From contig JAHFDU010000013.1 in the NCBI GenBank assembly GCA_023248835.1, positions 7,989 to 22,926 on the forward strand: 14,938 bases of DNA, given 5' to 3'. The number at the start of each line of letters is the position of its first letter. Position 1 is the stretch's first letter. Origin of the DNA: Myxococcales bacterium. Its GTDB lineage: Bacteria > Myxococcota_A > Polyangia > Palsa-1104. This document shows, one piece after another, positions 1 through 6,403 of the stretch. The position numbers and the translations under genes were made by a program. The notes beneath the pieces are model-generated. The model ran no database searches, was not told the origin of the DNA, and saw nothing but the letters and a program-made list of their open reading frames with translations.

Positions 1-10
1 CTTGGGCTAT

Positions 11-24
11 ACTCTCTACTCTCG
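11..24 (+). repeat. ACTCTCN heptamer, two tandem copies, abutting a start codon
   Basis: Two tandem 7-base units, ACTCTCT then ACTCTCG, run directly into the ATG at 25. The same unit occurs three times at 6459-6479, upstream of the lipoprotein gene. No Shine-Dalgarno sequence is visible here, so the repeat occupies the place where one would be expected. With only 24 bases of upstream sequence the context cannot be read further. Confidence 0.5.
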
Positions 25-1605
25 ATGAAACTGTCGATCTCGGCCAAGATTTTTCTCGGCTTCTTAGTGGTGCTGGCGACTTTCGGCGCGGTGGCGCTCT
101 ATGGCGCCATGACCATGCGGCATCTCTCGGATGAGTTGCGGTTGGTCTCGCGCGGTTACGTCAAATTGCGACTGGAGCTAAGCGAACTGCAAAACAGCCA
201 ATCAAACTTGCTGCGCCTGCTCGGTGATAATCCCGATCGCGCCCAGGCGCGACCGATGTCACCGTTTGTCAAGGTGGCGCTCGACGATGTTCGTCGCGAT
301 CGGTTGCGTCAGCGCCTGCCGCAACTGAGTTCCGATCTACTGGCGCTGTCGAGCGTCGAAGAGCCGCAAAAAGAGCAGGAGCTACTCGCCAAACTTTCCA
401 AACAACTTGGCCAGGTGCAGCAGAGCTGTCGCCTCGACGAGGAGCTCTTTGATCAGGTCTACGGGCCGGTCGGCGATGCGCCGCTCGAACATGATCCTGA
501 GCGTTCGCGTGCCGCGGCGGTAAAGCTTTTTCGTCGCGAGCAAACCATCAAGCGCGAACTTTCTAATATCGCCACCGAACTCCGACTGCGCGCCGAAGAG
601 GCCAGCCTGCGGCTCGAAGCCGAAGAGGATCGCGCGGTCTGGGGCACCCTCGGCGCCACCGTGCTGGCGGTTTTGGTTGGCCTGGTGGTGATGCTGATGA
701 CCACTCGCACGGTGCGTCCGTTGCGCCGGCTCAGTGAGCAGGCGCGCGCGATTGCCCGCGGCGAGTATCGTCAGCGGGTCGACGATTCGGCGCCCGACGA
801 GGTCGGCCTGCTGGCGCGCGAATTCAATGCCATGGCCGCGGCGCTTGATGAACGCGAGCAGCGCCTCATTCGATCAGAGCGCTTGGCCGCGGTCGGAAAA
901 ATCGCGGCGCAAATCACCCACGAAGTGCGCAATCCGCTCTCGTCGATTGGCCTCAACGCCGAACTTCTCGAGGAGGAAGTCTCCGGGCTTGAGTGCGAGC
1001 CACGCACCAAGACCGAAGTTCAGACGCTGGCCCACGCGATTGTCAAAGAGGTCGATCGGCTAACCGAGATCACCGAGGACTACCTGCGTTTGGCGCGGCT
1101 GCCCGATCCCAAGCTCGAAAATGAGCAACTCAGCGATTTGCTCTCCTCGCTCTTGAGTTTCATGAAGCGCGAAATCGCCGACCACAGCATCCGGGTTGAT
1201 CTCGCGCTACAGCCCAATCTCACCGTCGCTGCGGATGAGAATCAACTGCGTCAAGCGCTGGTCAACATCGTGCGCAATGCGTGCGAAGCGATGCCACGCG
1301 GCGGCACCCTCCGTGTCTCCAGCGTTGGCATCGAAGCGGGTCACACGGTGGAGTTGTCGATTTCCGACACCGGACAGGGCATTGCCGAAGAGCATCGCGC
1401 GCGCATTTTTGAGCCCTTTTTTACCACCAAGAAAGGTGGCACTGGCCTTGGCCTCGCATTGACGCAGCAGATAATTCTCGAACACGGCGGCACCATCTCC
1501 GTCGACAGCCAAGTCGGCCATGGCACCACCTTCACTGTCCGCTTGCCGAATGCAAAAAATAGCGCAAAGCGGATGCTGGTCGAGGGTCAGCACCCGCTTT
1601 GCTAG
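25..1605 (+). CDS. Membrane sensor histidine kinase (HAMP-HisKA-HATPase)
   Basis: A 526-residue two-component sensor kinase that should autophosphorylate on His and pass the phosphate to a response regulator. TM1 spans about residues 9-28, a mostly helical, charged extracytoplasmic domain about 30-205, TM2 about 207-226 and HAMP about 228-280. The HisKA H-box QITHEVRNPLSS puts the phosphoacceptor at H299. The ATPase domain has the N-box NIVRNACEAM (N414, N418), G1 DTGQGI (448-453), F-box FEPFF (462-466) and G2 GGTGLGL (471-477), so it looks fully active. The catalytic part resembles the NtrB/AtoS-like subgroup. No response regulator is visible downstream, and the upstream side is outside the window. 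The start was chosen because MKLSISAKIFLGF begins a natural signal anchor; no ribosome site is visible. About 15 residues after the ATPase domain are encoded by a hairpin-forming sequence (1564-1602). Confidence 0.95.
   Translation: MKLSISAKIFLGFLVVLATFGAVALYGAMTMRHLSDELRLVSRGYVKLRLELSELQNSQSNLLRLLGDNPDRAQARPMSPFVKVALDDVRRDRLRQRLPQLSSDLLALSSVEEPQKEQELLAKLSKQLGQVQQSCRLDEELFDQVYGPVGDAPLEHDPERSRAAAVKLFRREQTIKRELSNIATELRLRAEEASLRLEAEEDRAVWGTLGATVLAVLVGLVVMLMTTRTVRPLRRLSEQARAIARGEYRQRVDDSAPDEVGLLAREFNAMAAALDEREQRLIRSERLAAVGKIAAQITHEVRNPLSSIGLNAELLEEEVSGLECEPRTKTEVQTLAHAIVKEVDRLTEITEDYLRLARLPDPKLENEQLSDLLSSLLSFMKREIADHSIRVDLALQPNLTVAADENQLRQALVNIVRNACEAMPRGGTLRVSSVGIEAGHTVELSISDTGQGIAEEHRARIFEPFFTTKKGGTGLGLALTQQIILEHGGTISVDSQVGHGTTFTVRLPNAKNSAKRMLVEGQHPLC
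1564..1602 (+). other. Long hairpin inside the last codons of the histidine kinase
   Basis: GCAAAGCGG (1564-1572) pairs perfectly with CCGCTTTGC (1594-1602). After an A/C mismatch, TGCTG (1574-1578) pairs with CAGCA (1588-1592), leaving a 9-base loop. The stop codon TAG (1603-1605) follows at once. The structure lies 15 bases before the intrinsic terminator at 1618-1651, so the mRNA would end in two consecutive hairpins. It may be an mRNA 3'-end stabiliser or an inserted palindromic repeat that supplied the C-terminal tail. Confidence 0.55.
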
Positions 1606-1617
1606 GTTCGCGTTGGC

Positions 1618-1651
1618 GTGTTGCTGCTTAACCCAGCAACACACTTTTTTT
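1618..1651 (+). terminator. Rho-independent terminator of the histidine kinase
   Basis: A perfect 9-bp stem, GTGTTGCTG (1618-1626) with CAGCAACAC (1634-1642), encloses the 7-base loop CTTAACC. Two bases later comes a run of seven T (1645-1651). It begins 12 bases after the kinase stop codon, the expected place. On the minus strand no T-run follows the stem, so it should act only on plus-strand transcription. Confidence 0.85.
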
Positions 1652-1652
1652 A

Positions 1653-1832
1653 TTAAGCGTGTGTATCTACTAGTTGCCCCCTTCCATCGGAGTCAGCCGC
1701 CGGCGCAGGAGCGTCGGCTGGTTTGCTCTCCTGATTCCGATCGTCTTGAACTTTGTTTGCACTCGAGTCCGCGCGGCTGGGCGCGAGCGCCGTGGCCGGG
1801 TCTTGTGCGAGTGCTACGCCTGTTACTGCCAT
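1653..1832 (-). CDS. Possible small protein, 59 residues, Ala/Pro/Asp-rich
   Basis: An ATG at 1832-1830 is preceded on the minus strand by AGGAGG (1848-1843) with a 10-base spacer, one of the best ribosome sites in the window. The frame runs 59 codons from MAVTGVALAQ to LVDTHA and ends in two successive stops, TAA TAA. The product has no membrane segment or recognisable motif and looks disordered, with APAPAA and many Asp and Ser residues. The first ten residues are mildly hydrophobic but too short for a signal peptide. It lies 79 bases downstream of the TPR-peptidase stop on the same strand, beyond that gene's likely terminator, so it would need readthrough or its own promoter. Function unknown. 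It could be chance, since third-base use is mixed, but the ribosome site and tandem stops argue for a real gene. Confidence 0.42.
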   Translation of the reverse strand: MAVTGVALAQDPATALAPSRADSSANKVQDDRNQESKPADAPAPAADSDGRGQLVDTHA

Positions 1833-1885
1833 TTTTCGTTTGCCTCCTACTGTCTCTGAATCGGAGATTGGAAGGGGATTTTTAG

Positions 1886-1908
1886 AAAAAAGTTGTGTTG
1901 TAAAACAC
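1886..1908 (-). terminator. Probable weak intrinsic terminator of the TPR-peptidase gene
   Basis: On the minus strand, GTGTT and AACAC (plus coordinates 1904-1908 and 1895-1899) form a 5-bp stem with a 4-base loop, followed after three bases by six T (plus-strand A run 1886-1891). It starts 3 bases past the stop codon of the TPR gene. The stem is short, so termination may be partial. Confidence 0.45.
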
Positions 1909-1911
1909 GGG

Positions 1912-4437
1912 TTATTGGTGTTTTTTGTATGATTGATTGCAATTTCCGGTTAGGTTGATCACTGTTTTTTTGTTGTTTTCGCTCGGTGCCGATACCAGTG
2001 CTAGCTCGGTGCAGGCGTCCTTGTTTTTTCCAAGCGAAAATAGTTCCTTGGCAAGACCAACGCGAACATCTGCGTCAAACGGTGCAATCTCGATCGCGCG
2101 TCGCGCGGCGTTGCTGGCAGCGGTTGGATCTTTTTGCGTCGCTGCCGCCTTGATCAGCTGCCTGGCAGTGTCGAAGTTCGCGACATCGAGCCGGGCGGCA
2201 AGCTCGAGATCAGTGAAAGCCACGGCCGGCGTTGCCGCGTGCAGGCGTGCCAGCTCCAAAGCCGGCTCTGGGCGCTCCGGGCCAAATTTTTGAGCCTCGA
2301 CAAATTCGCGCTCGGTGGCGGCTTGAGCTCCCGCTTTGGCGAACAGTTTTCCGAGCGCTAAGCGAACATTGTAGCCATCGGCGCCCGCCGCGAGCAGCGC
2401 CTGGCAAAGCCGCTGTTGCGCAGCGGTGTCGTGCTCGAGTTCCGCCACTTCAAGCTCTGCCCACAACAGTTCAGACGCGGCCAGTTTTTGAGCATGAGCG
2501 TCAGCGATCTGCTGCTTGGCTCGAGTCACTTCGCCGGCGTGAATAAGCCCAAGGGTGTAGAGTCCGGCAACCCGGCCGTCGTTCGGATGGGCTGCCCGCT
2601 GAAGGCGCAACGTGTCGAGGTCGGAGTAGTCGCTTGGGCGCACGTAGAACTGGTGCGCATAAATCGCAAGCCGCGCTTTGAGTTCGAGACGAAAGGCGGC
2701 GTCAAATTCGGCGAGAGACAGATGGGTAATTTCGGTCACTACTTGCGCTGTCGACGCCCCTTCGCCATAGCGCCGCAGCGCGGTCACGACCGAGGTAAAA
2801 CCGAAACGCCGCACCCAAAACCCGATCGCTTCGGCGGCTTGATGATAGACCACCGCCAGGTGTGCCGGGTCGCGTGCCGCGGCAAATGCGGCGTCGAGCT
2901 TTGCAATCGTTGGCAGCTCGCCGATCGTCAGCGCGTGCGCCAATTCGGCGTGGGTGCGCCGTGACCATTCCGGCCGCTCCCGTGCGGCTTCGTAATCGCT
3001 CAGTCCTTCGGTAAACCAGCGTGGCACGCGGTTGCGTGACAGTCCGAGCGCAAACACGTGCGCGACTTCGTGCCACAGCGCCATCGCCCAGTTGAAGCGG
3101 CCCGACGAAGGCGACTGCGCTGTGATCACCCGACCAAAACAGACGCCGATGGCGTCGAGATGCGGCAGCCCGACAGTGCGCACGGCGTAGTGATCGGGCT
3201 GTTCATAGAGTTCAACCGTGATCGGGCGGCTCGGCTGATAGCCATAGCGCACCGACAGCTCGGTGACTTCGCGTTCGACCAGCGGCCTGACCGTATGTTC
3301 GAGCACCGCGCGTTCGCGTTTTGAAAAACGAAACCGTACCGACTTGCCCTCGTCCGAAATATACGATTGCGGAATCACCTCTTCGAAGAGGCGCAAAAGA
3401 TTGTAGGTACGTACATTGTACGGATCGCGATCCCAAGCGCGCTGCAGTGATTTGATCCCCGCGGTCTCATTGCCGAGGCGCAGGTCATTGGCGCCAAGCG
3501 TCGCCAGCGCTGGGGCATAGGTAGGATCGAGGGTGAGCGCTTGCGCTTCCAAGCGATTGGCCTCTTCATACCGGTGCTGCTTGACCACGATCTCGGCGAC
3601 CAGATGAAAGAACTCCGCCGCGTGCGGATTGAGTGCCAGCGCCCGTTTTTTTTCGGCTTCGAAAGCGACCGAATCGTCACGTAGATAACCGATCGCCGCG
3701 GCGGTGGCACGGCAATAGAGCTGCTCTGAGTTGTAAGCGAGCTCGGTCCGCGCCTCTCCAAGCGCCTCGTCGAGTTCGCCTGCGTCGAGTGCCAACTCGA
3801 TGCGCGCCCGTCGAGCGTTTTCCTCGTGCGCATCGACGCGGAGGGAGTCGTCGATCTCTTTTTGAATCACCTCAATCGGCTCGCCTTCTGCGAGTTTGAT
3901 GCGCGCGTACAGACCGTGTGCCTCGGCATTCTTTGGCAGCACCAGCAGCGCCTCTTGGACTGAGAGCTCAGCGTGGGCCGGGTCGTATTTTTCGAGCAGC
4001 ATGTCGGCCCAGGCAATATTTGCCAGCGCGCCGGCCTCGCCGTGCGGATCGAGCGCTTCAGCATCGCGAAACAGGGCGTTGGCGGCTTTGTAGTCACCGA
4101 GATAGCGCGCCGCGATCGCCACCCGGGTGAGCTGTCGCGCGCTTTGTTTGTCGCCGGCGCCATTTTCGTACTCGTCAAAAAACTGGTTCCAAATCGCGCC
4201 TGCTTTTTTGCGCTGGCCGCGCAGCCGATAGACCAGGCCGAGCTCAAGCCGCGCCGCCTGCGCTTGGCGATCCCGCGCCACCGTGGCTTCTAGTAGCTCT
4301 TGCGCCTCCGCCGAACGACCGAGCTTGCGCAGCGCTGCAGCGGCGTGCGCTTCCGCCTCTTCCTGTTCTTCGAGCGGAGACGCTTTCGCCATCGAAGCCA
4401 GCAGGCCAAGCAGCGCCGCGACTTGCCGAACGGGCAT
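1912..4437 (-). CDS. Secreted TPR-repeat protein with MA-like metallopeptidase domain
   Basis: About 841 residues. The N-terminus MPVRQVAALLGLLASMAKA followed by SP looks like a signal peptide with an AKA cleavage site, so the protein is probably periplasmic or exported. Residues about 25-350 are TPR-like helical repeats, for example LDPTYAPALATLGANDLRLG. A gluzincin-type peptidase domain follows: HEVAH (H456, E457, H460) with the downstream ligand glutamate in WFTEGLSDYE (E477), as in the peptidase MA-like family. A second TPR array covers about 600-820. The zinc ligands and catalytic Glu are intact. The substrate is unknown; TPRs on both sides suggest it works within an assembly. Start: ATG 4437 was preferred over GTG 4440; GAGG at 4444-4441 is closer than ideal to either. 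The last 25 residues are Asn/Lys-rich and AT-rich, unlike the rest. Confidence 0.9.
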   Translation of the reverse strand: MPVRQVAALLGLLASMAKASPLEEQEEAEAHAAAALRKLGRSAEAQELLEATVARDRQAQAARLELGLVYRLRGQRKKAGAIWNQFFDEYENGAGDKQSARQLTRVAIAARYLGDYKAANALFRDAEALDPHGEAGALANIAWADMLLEKYDPAHAELSVQEALLVLPKNAEAHGLYARIKLAEGEPIEVIQKEIDDSLRVDAHEENARRARIELALDAGELDEALGEARTELAYNSEQLYCRATAAAIGYLRDDSVAFEAEKKRALALNPHAAEFFHLVAEIVVKQHRYEEANRLEAQALTLDPTYAPALATLGANDLRLGNETAGIKSLQRAWDRDPYNVRTYNLLRLFEEVIPQSYISDEGKSVRFRFSKRERAVLEHTVRPLVEREVTELSVRYGYQPSRPITVELYEQPDHYAVRTVGLPHLDAIGVCFGRVITAQSPSSGRFNWAMALWHEVAHVFALGLSRNRVPRWFTEGLSDYEAARERPEWSRRTHAELAHALTIGELPTIAKLDAAFAAARDPAHLAVVYHQAAEAIGFWVRRFGFTSVVTALRRYGEGASTAQVVTEITHLSLAEFDAAFRLELKARLAIYAHQFYVRPSDYSDLDTLRLQRAAHPNDGRVAGLYTLGLIHAGEVTRAKQQIADAHAQKLAASELLWAELEVAELEHDTAAQQRLCQALLAAGADGYNVRLALGKLFAKAGAQAATEREFVEAQKFGPERPEPALELARLHAATPAVAFTDLELAARLDVANFDTARQLIKAAATQKDPTAASNAARRAIEIAPFDADVRVGLAKELFSLGKNKDACTELALVSAPSENNKKTVINLTGNCNQSYKKHQ

Positions 4438-4467
4438 CACCCTCGAGAATGAGGGACGGATCGGGCT

Positions 4468-4496
4468 TTGGCAACTTTCAGTTCTTTGAGCATGAT
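4468..4496 (+). promoter_or_regulatory. Candidate promoter of the 161-residue membrane protein
   Basis: TTGGCA (4468-4473, five of six consensus bases) and CATGAT (4491-4496, four of six) are separated by 17 bases. Transcription would start near 4503, leaving a leader of about 28 bases that includes the AAGGAG ribosome site. It is a pattern match only. Confidence 0.3.
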
Positions 4497-4521
4497 ACGT
4501 TTACCGGTCATCATCATACAA
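4492..4521 (-). promoter_or_regulatory. Candidate promoter of the TPR-peptidase gene
   Basis: On the minus strand TTGTAT (4521-4516) and TATCAT (4497-4492, five of six bases) are 18 bases apart, predicting a start near 4485 and a leader of about 48 bases. Its -10 box overlaps the -10 of the divergent plus-strand candidate. It is a pattern match only. Confidence 0.28.
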
Positions 4522-4530
4522 GGAGTCGCA

Positions 4531-5016
4531 ATGGCCGATCCGGTTTCGAATGCTGCCTTCGACACGTTTGACGAATATTTGAAGCTGGCGGTCAAGCAGT
4601 ACTACGACCGCGGCTGGAGAAGTCGCCGCGGCAATTTGGTGGCGCTGCTCATCGCCTCGGGCCAGACCGCAGCCATGGCCAAGGATGCCGTCTCGAGCGA
4701 ACAAGGCCTTAAGGGCGTAGCGCTCGGTGCCGCCGGCGCAGTCGCGCTCAGAATGGCGCTGCGCTATGCGCTCGGTGGCCCACTCGGCATGTTGCTGACG
4801 GCAGGCGCCGCAGCGTCGCTGGTGGCCTATTTCGTTCGCAACCAAAAAGAGATTTCCGCCAAGATCGGTCGCTATCGCGAGCTCATCAGCGACGAGCGCA
4901 GCCGGTTCGAAGATGCGCAGACCGGCTACCGGCAAAACCGCTATGACGCCCGCGAACGCGACTTAATGGTCGATGGTCAACTCAAGCGCTTTTTGGATGT
5001 GCTGGATCAAAGCTAG
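4531..5016 (+). CDS. Small membrane-associated protein of unknown function
   Basis: A 161-residue protein I do not recognise. The start at 4531 is set by AAGGAG (4520-4525) five bases upstream; the open frame extends further back, to 4468, but without a ribosome site. Residues 1-50 are mixed and helical. Residues about 58-102 form an Ala/Gly/Leu-rich hydrophobic stretch, enough for one long or two short membrane segments. The C-terminal 58 residues are strongly charged and helical (ISDERSRFEDAQTGYRQNRY), probably a coiled or amphipathic cytoplasmic tail. There is no signal peptide. It is divergent from the TPR-peptidase gene, with 93 bases between them, so co-regulation is possible. Its stop codon is followed directly by a heptamer repeat. 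Confidence 0.75.
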   Translation: MADPVSNAAFDTFDEYLKLAVKQYYDRGWRSRRGNLVALLIASGQTAAMAKDAVSSEQGLKGVALGAAGAVALRMALRYALGGPLGMLLTAGAAASLVAYFVRNQKEISAKIGRYRELISDERSRFEDAQTGYRQNRYDARERDLMVDGQLKRFLDVLDQS

Positions 5017-5037
5017 CTGTCAGCTATCGGCTGTCAG
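5017..5037 (+). repeat. CTGTCAG heptamer array, three units
   Basis: Two CTGTCAG units flank one degenerate CTATCGG unit in exact 7-base phase. The array begins on the first base after the TAG stop of the preceding gene. Related arrays are at 6292-6312, 6404-6431 and 13814-13841. Confidence 0.6.
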
Positions 5038-5259
5038 CTTCGGATCGGAAACAGCTTCCGGACAAAACAAATGGGGACGGTCCTCACTTTCTCACTTTTA
5101 TTTCGATCTCTCGCCAGCAATCATTCGCGATTTCACGCGCGGCCGTTTTCAAAGTTGCTGTGGCCTATGGAGATCGAGGGGACGGACTTTAGAAATTAAG
5201 TTTTCCCGGCGCGGGGTGTTGAATTCGGTCTCAATGTTTCAACAGCAGCGTCCAGAGCA
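5038..5259. other. Gene-free gap with GGGGACGG direct repeats, likely mobile-element remnant
   Basis: No coding region is convincing here. GGGGACGG occurs twice in the same orientation, 5073-5080 and 5178-5185, each followed by a T-rich tract (CTCACTTTCTCAC on the left, ACTTTAGAAATTAAG on the right). From general familiarity, this motif often borders REP-associated (Y1/RAYT-type) transposase genes in deltaproteobacterial genomes, so this may be a non-autonomous or decayed copy. The 97 bases between the copies encode no transposase. A small stem, CGGAA with TTCCG (5046-5060), follows the heptamer array but has no T-run. Confidence 0.35.
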
Positions 5260-5751
5260 CTACGCCGCTTTGTCCTCGTGCCATCCGGTCTTGCTGGCGC
5301 GCAGCGACAGCCTGGGCGGATGCGCATTGTCCTGCGCCACCTCTGCGAGTTTCTCCGTCGGATATTCTGAGACCGGCTTTTCTCGCAGCGCCATCAACCT
5401 GAGCAGCCGCTCCGCCACAACGCCCATCGGCTCTTTTTCATTTTCCCAGCGCGACACCGTCTCCGGCGCGACACCGATCGTCTTGGCGAAATCCGATCCC
5501 GACCAGCCGAGGTGCTTTCGCAAAAAGCGCATCTCGGCGCCGCTGAGGCGGGCGGTCTGGGTCGCCACCAAAAACGCAAGCATCTGGTGCAGCCCTTCGA
5601 GACGCGGGATGGCAACCACCCGGTTGCCGCACTTCGGGCACTGGCGAACGGTGACATCGACCAACGTCACATTGGGCAGCCCCGACTCGGTGTAGCGGTA
5701 GTTTTCCCGGCCCTCGTTCATCTCTGACTCTCTGCAGCCTGGACACTTCAT
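5260..5751 (-). CDS. MqsA/YgiT-type antitoxin with zinc finger and HTH
   Basis: A 163-residue antitoxin and probable autorepressor. The N-terminal YgiT-type zinc site has CPGC (C3, C6) and CPKC (C38, C41). An XRE-like helix-turn-helix follows at about residues 68-105, including SGSDFAKTIGVAPETVSRWE. A linker and a charged C-terminal tail of about 40 residues extend beyond the usual MqsA length of about 130. ATG 5751 was chosen because GGAGGA lies just upstream; a TTG at 5763 would place the start before that site. The ATG overlaps the toxin stop as ATGA (5748-5751), so the two are translationally coupled. The antitoxin should bind and neutralise the toxin and, through the HTH, repress the operon at the palindrome 6065-6077. 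Confidence 0.9.
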   Translation of the reverse strand: MKCPGCRESEMNEGRENYRYTESGLPNVTLVDVTVRQCPKCGNRVVAIPRLEGLHQMLAFLVATQTARLSGAEMRFLRKHLGWSGSDFAKTIGVAPETVSRWENEKEPMGVVAERLLRLMALREKPVSEYPTEKLAEVAQDNAHPPRLSLRASKTGWHEDKAA

Positions 5752-6044
5752 TGTTTCCTCCAAGTCGTCACGATGAACAGCTCGTCATCTGCCACGAAGG
5801 TGATCACGACGCAAATCTTGTTGGTGTGAACTCGATAGCGCCATTCAGCAAACTTTTCGCTCCACTCCGCCGGATCGACAACACCGCCCCGCAGCACATT
5901 CATGCAATCTGGAATCGTGAGTTTGTCTTTGGCCATTTCTTCGAGAAAATGGCTCTTGGTCGACGTGTTCCACGAGATCGTGCCCTCAGCCAGGATGCCG
6001 ATGATCGCCCGTTTGGCACCACCCGGCTTGAGTGGCTCGTTCAT
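5748..6044 (-). CDS. DUF4258/MqsR-like toxin of a type II toxin-antitoxin pair
   Basis: A 98-residue protein, first gene of a two-gene operon with an MqsA-like antitoxin. The layout fits the DUF4258 and MqsR RelE-like folds: an N-terminal helix with a conserved SHFLEEM segment, DCMNVLRGG, then WRYRV and the strands CVVITFV and LFIVTTW. Family members are mostly ribonucleases that cut mRNA and halt growth; that activity is inferred from context and family here. Candidate basic or polar catalytic residues are H32, R69 and W95 with R96, not proven. The start is the first in-frame ATG; no Shine-Dalgarno lies upstream, and the -10 box ends 6 bases before it, suggesting a leaderless transcript. Toxin-before-antitoxin order matches mqsRA. 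Confidence 0.85.
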   Translation of the reverse strand: MNEPLKPGGAKRAIIGILAEGTISWNTSTKSHFLEEMAKDKLTIPDCMNVLRGGVVDPAEWSEKFAEWRYRVHTNKICVVITFVADDELFIVTTWRKQ

Positions 6045-6050
6045 TAGTAC

Positions 6051-6078
6051 AGTTTACGGGATAATGACATAATGTCAA
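6051..6078 (-). promoter_or_regulatory. Promoter of the toxin-antitoxin operon, leaderless
   Basis: On the minus strand a perfect TTGACA (6078-6073) and TAAACT (6056-6051, four of six bases) are separated by 16 bases. Only six bases, GTACTA, lie between the -10 box and the toxin ATG, so transcription should begin at or next to the A of the start codon. That matches the known -10-to-ATG geometry of leaderless genes. Confidence 0.55.
6065..6077. promoter_or_regulatory. Perfect palindromic operator over the toxin -35 box
   Basis: TGACATAATGTCA is a perfect inverted repeat of 6-base arms around one central base. It covers five of the six bases of the -35 hexamer TTGACA. Autorepression through a palindrome in the promoter is standard for type II toxin-antitoxin operons, and the antitoxin carries an HTH. 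The sequence differs from the E. coli MqsA site. Confidence 0.6.
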
Positions 6079-6291
6079 GTGCTGTGATATAATCAAGCGC
6101 TGAGAACTTGTTTGGAGTGAGTTGGCGAGTTTACAGCGAAGACATGTCTGGGACAGGGAACGTCAACCCTCGAACAATTGCGTCGATCGCCGTGCTCGGG
6201 TCTCGGGTGACCCTGCCGGGTGCGTGACAGGTAGAGATTGTCAAGCTTCGCCGAGGCGATTGGCGTCGTCGACCAACCATTCTTACCACCG
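6079..6291. other. Gap upstream of the toxin-antitoxin operon, no gene recognised
   Basis: No coding frame has a ribosome site or a recognisable product. The only structures I see are a perfect TATAAT on the plus strand (6088-6093) without a good -35, and a 10-base palindrome AGACATGTCT (6140-6149) that shares GACAT/ATGTC with the operator at 6065-6077. The gap may be decayed coding or mobile DNA. Confidence 0.4.
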
Positions 6292-6312
6292 CCGACAGCT
6301 GACAGCTGACAG
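6292..6312 (-). repeat. CTGACAG heptamer array, three units
   Basis: One CCGACAG unit followed by two CTGACAG units in exact 7-base phase; this is the reverse complement of the CTGTCAG family. Its reverse complement matches the last three units of the array at 6404-6431 at 19 of 21 positions, so the two arrays form inverted ends. Confidence 0.65.
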
Positions 6313-6339
6313 TGGAGAAAAATCGTAAAATCGCGTTGA

Positions 6340-6370
6340 CCCTCCCGTAAATTCGCTCTTGAAAGGAGGG
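6340..6370. repeat. CCCTCC/GGAGGG stem between inverted heptamer arrays
   Basis: CCCTCC (6340-6345) pairs with GGAGGG (6365-6370) around a 19-base loop; CTAGGGTAGGTGA follows. It sits in the middle of the unit bounded by the arrays 6292-6312 and 6404-6431. There is no T-run, so it does not look like a terminator. The style resembles dispersed intergenic hairpin repeats seen in other bacteria. Confidence 0.35.
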
Positions 6371-6403
6371 CTAGGGTAGGTGATTTCATGAATGAATCCA
6401 AAA

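Noticed and set aside
1618..1651. Bidirectional terminator serving the minus-strand small gene as well
   Set aside because: On the minus strand the stem is followed by GCCAACGC, not a T-run; only plus-strand termination is supported.
1520..1885. Plus-strand open frame of 121 codons over the kinase end and the gap
   Set aside because: It starts inside the histidine kinase, crosses a strong terminator, has no ribosome site, and its product has no natural composition.
4973..5695. Plus-strand open frame of 240 codons
   Set aside because: It begins in the previous gene, runs through repeats and then antisense across the antitoxin; no motif or ribosome site.
6088..6093. Perfect TATAAT as a plus-strand promoter
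   Set aside because: There is no -35 hexamer at suitable spacing and no gene starts within 400 bases downstream.
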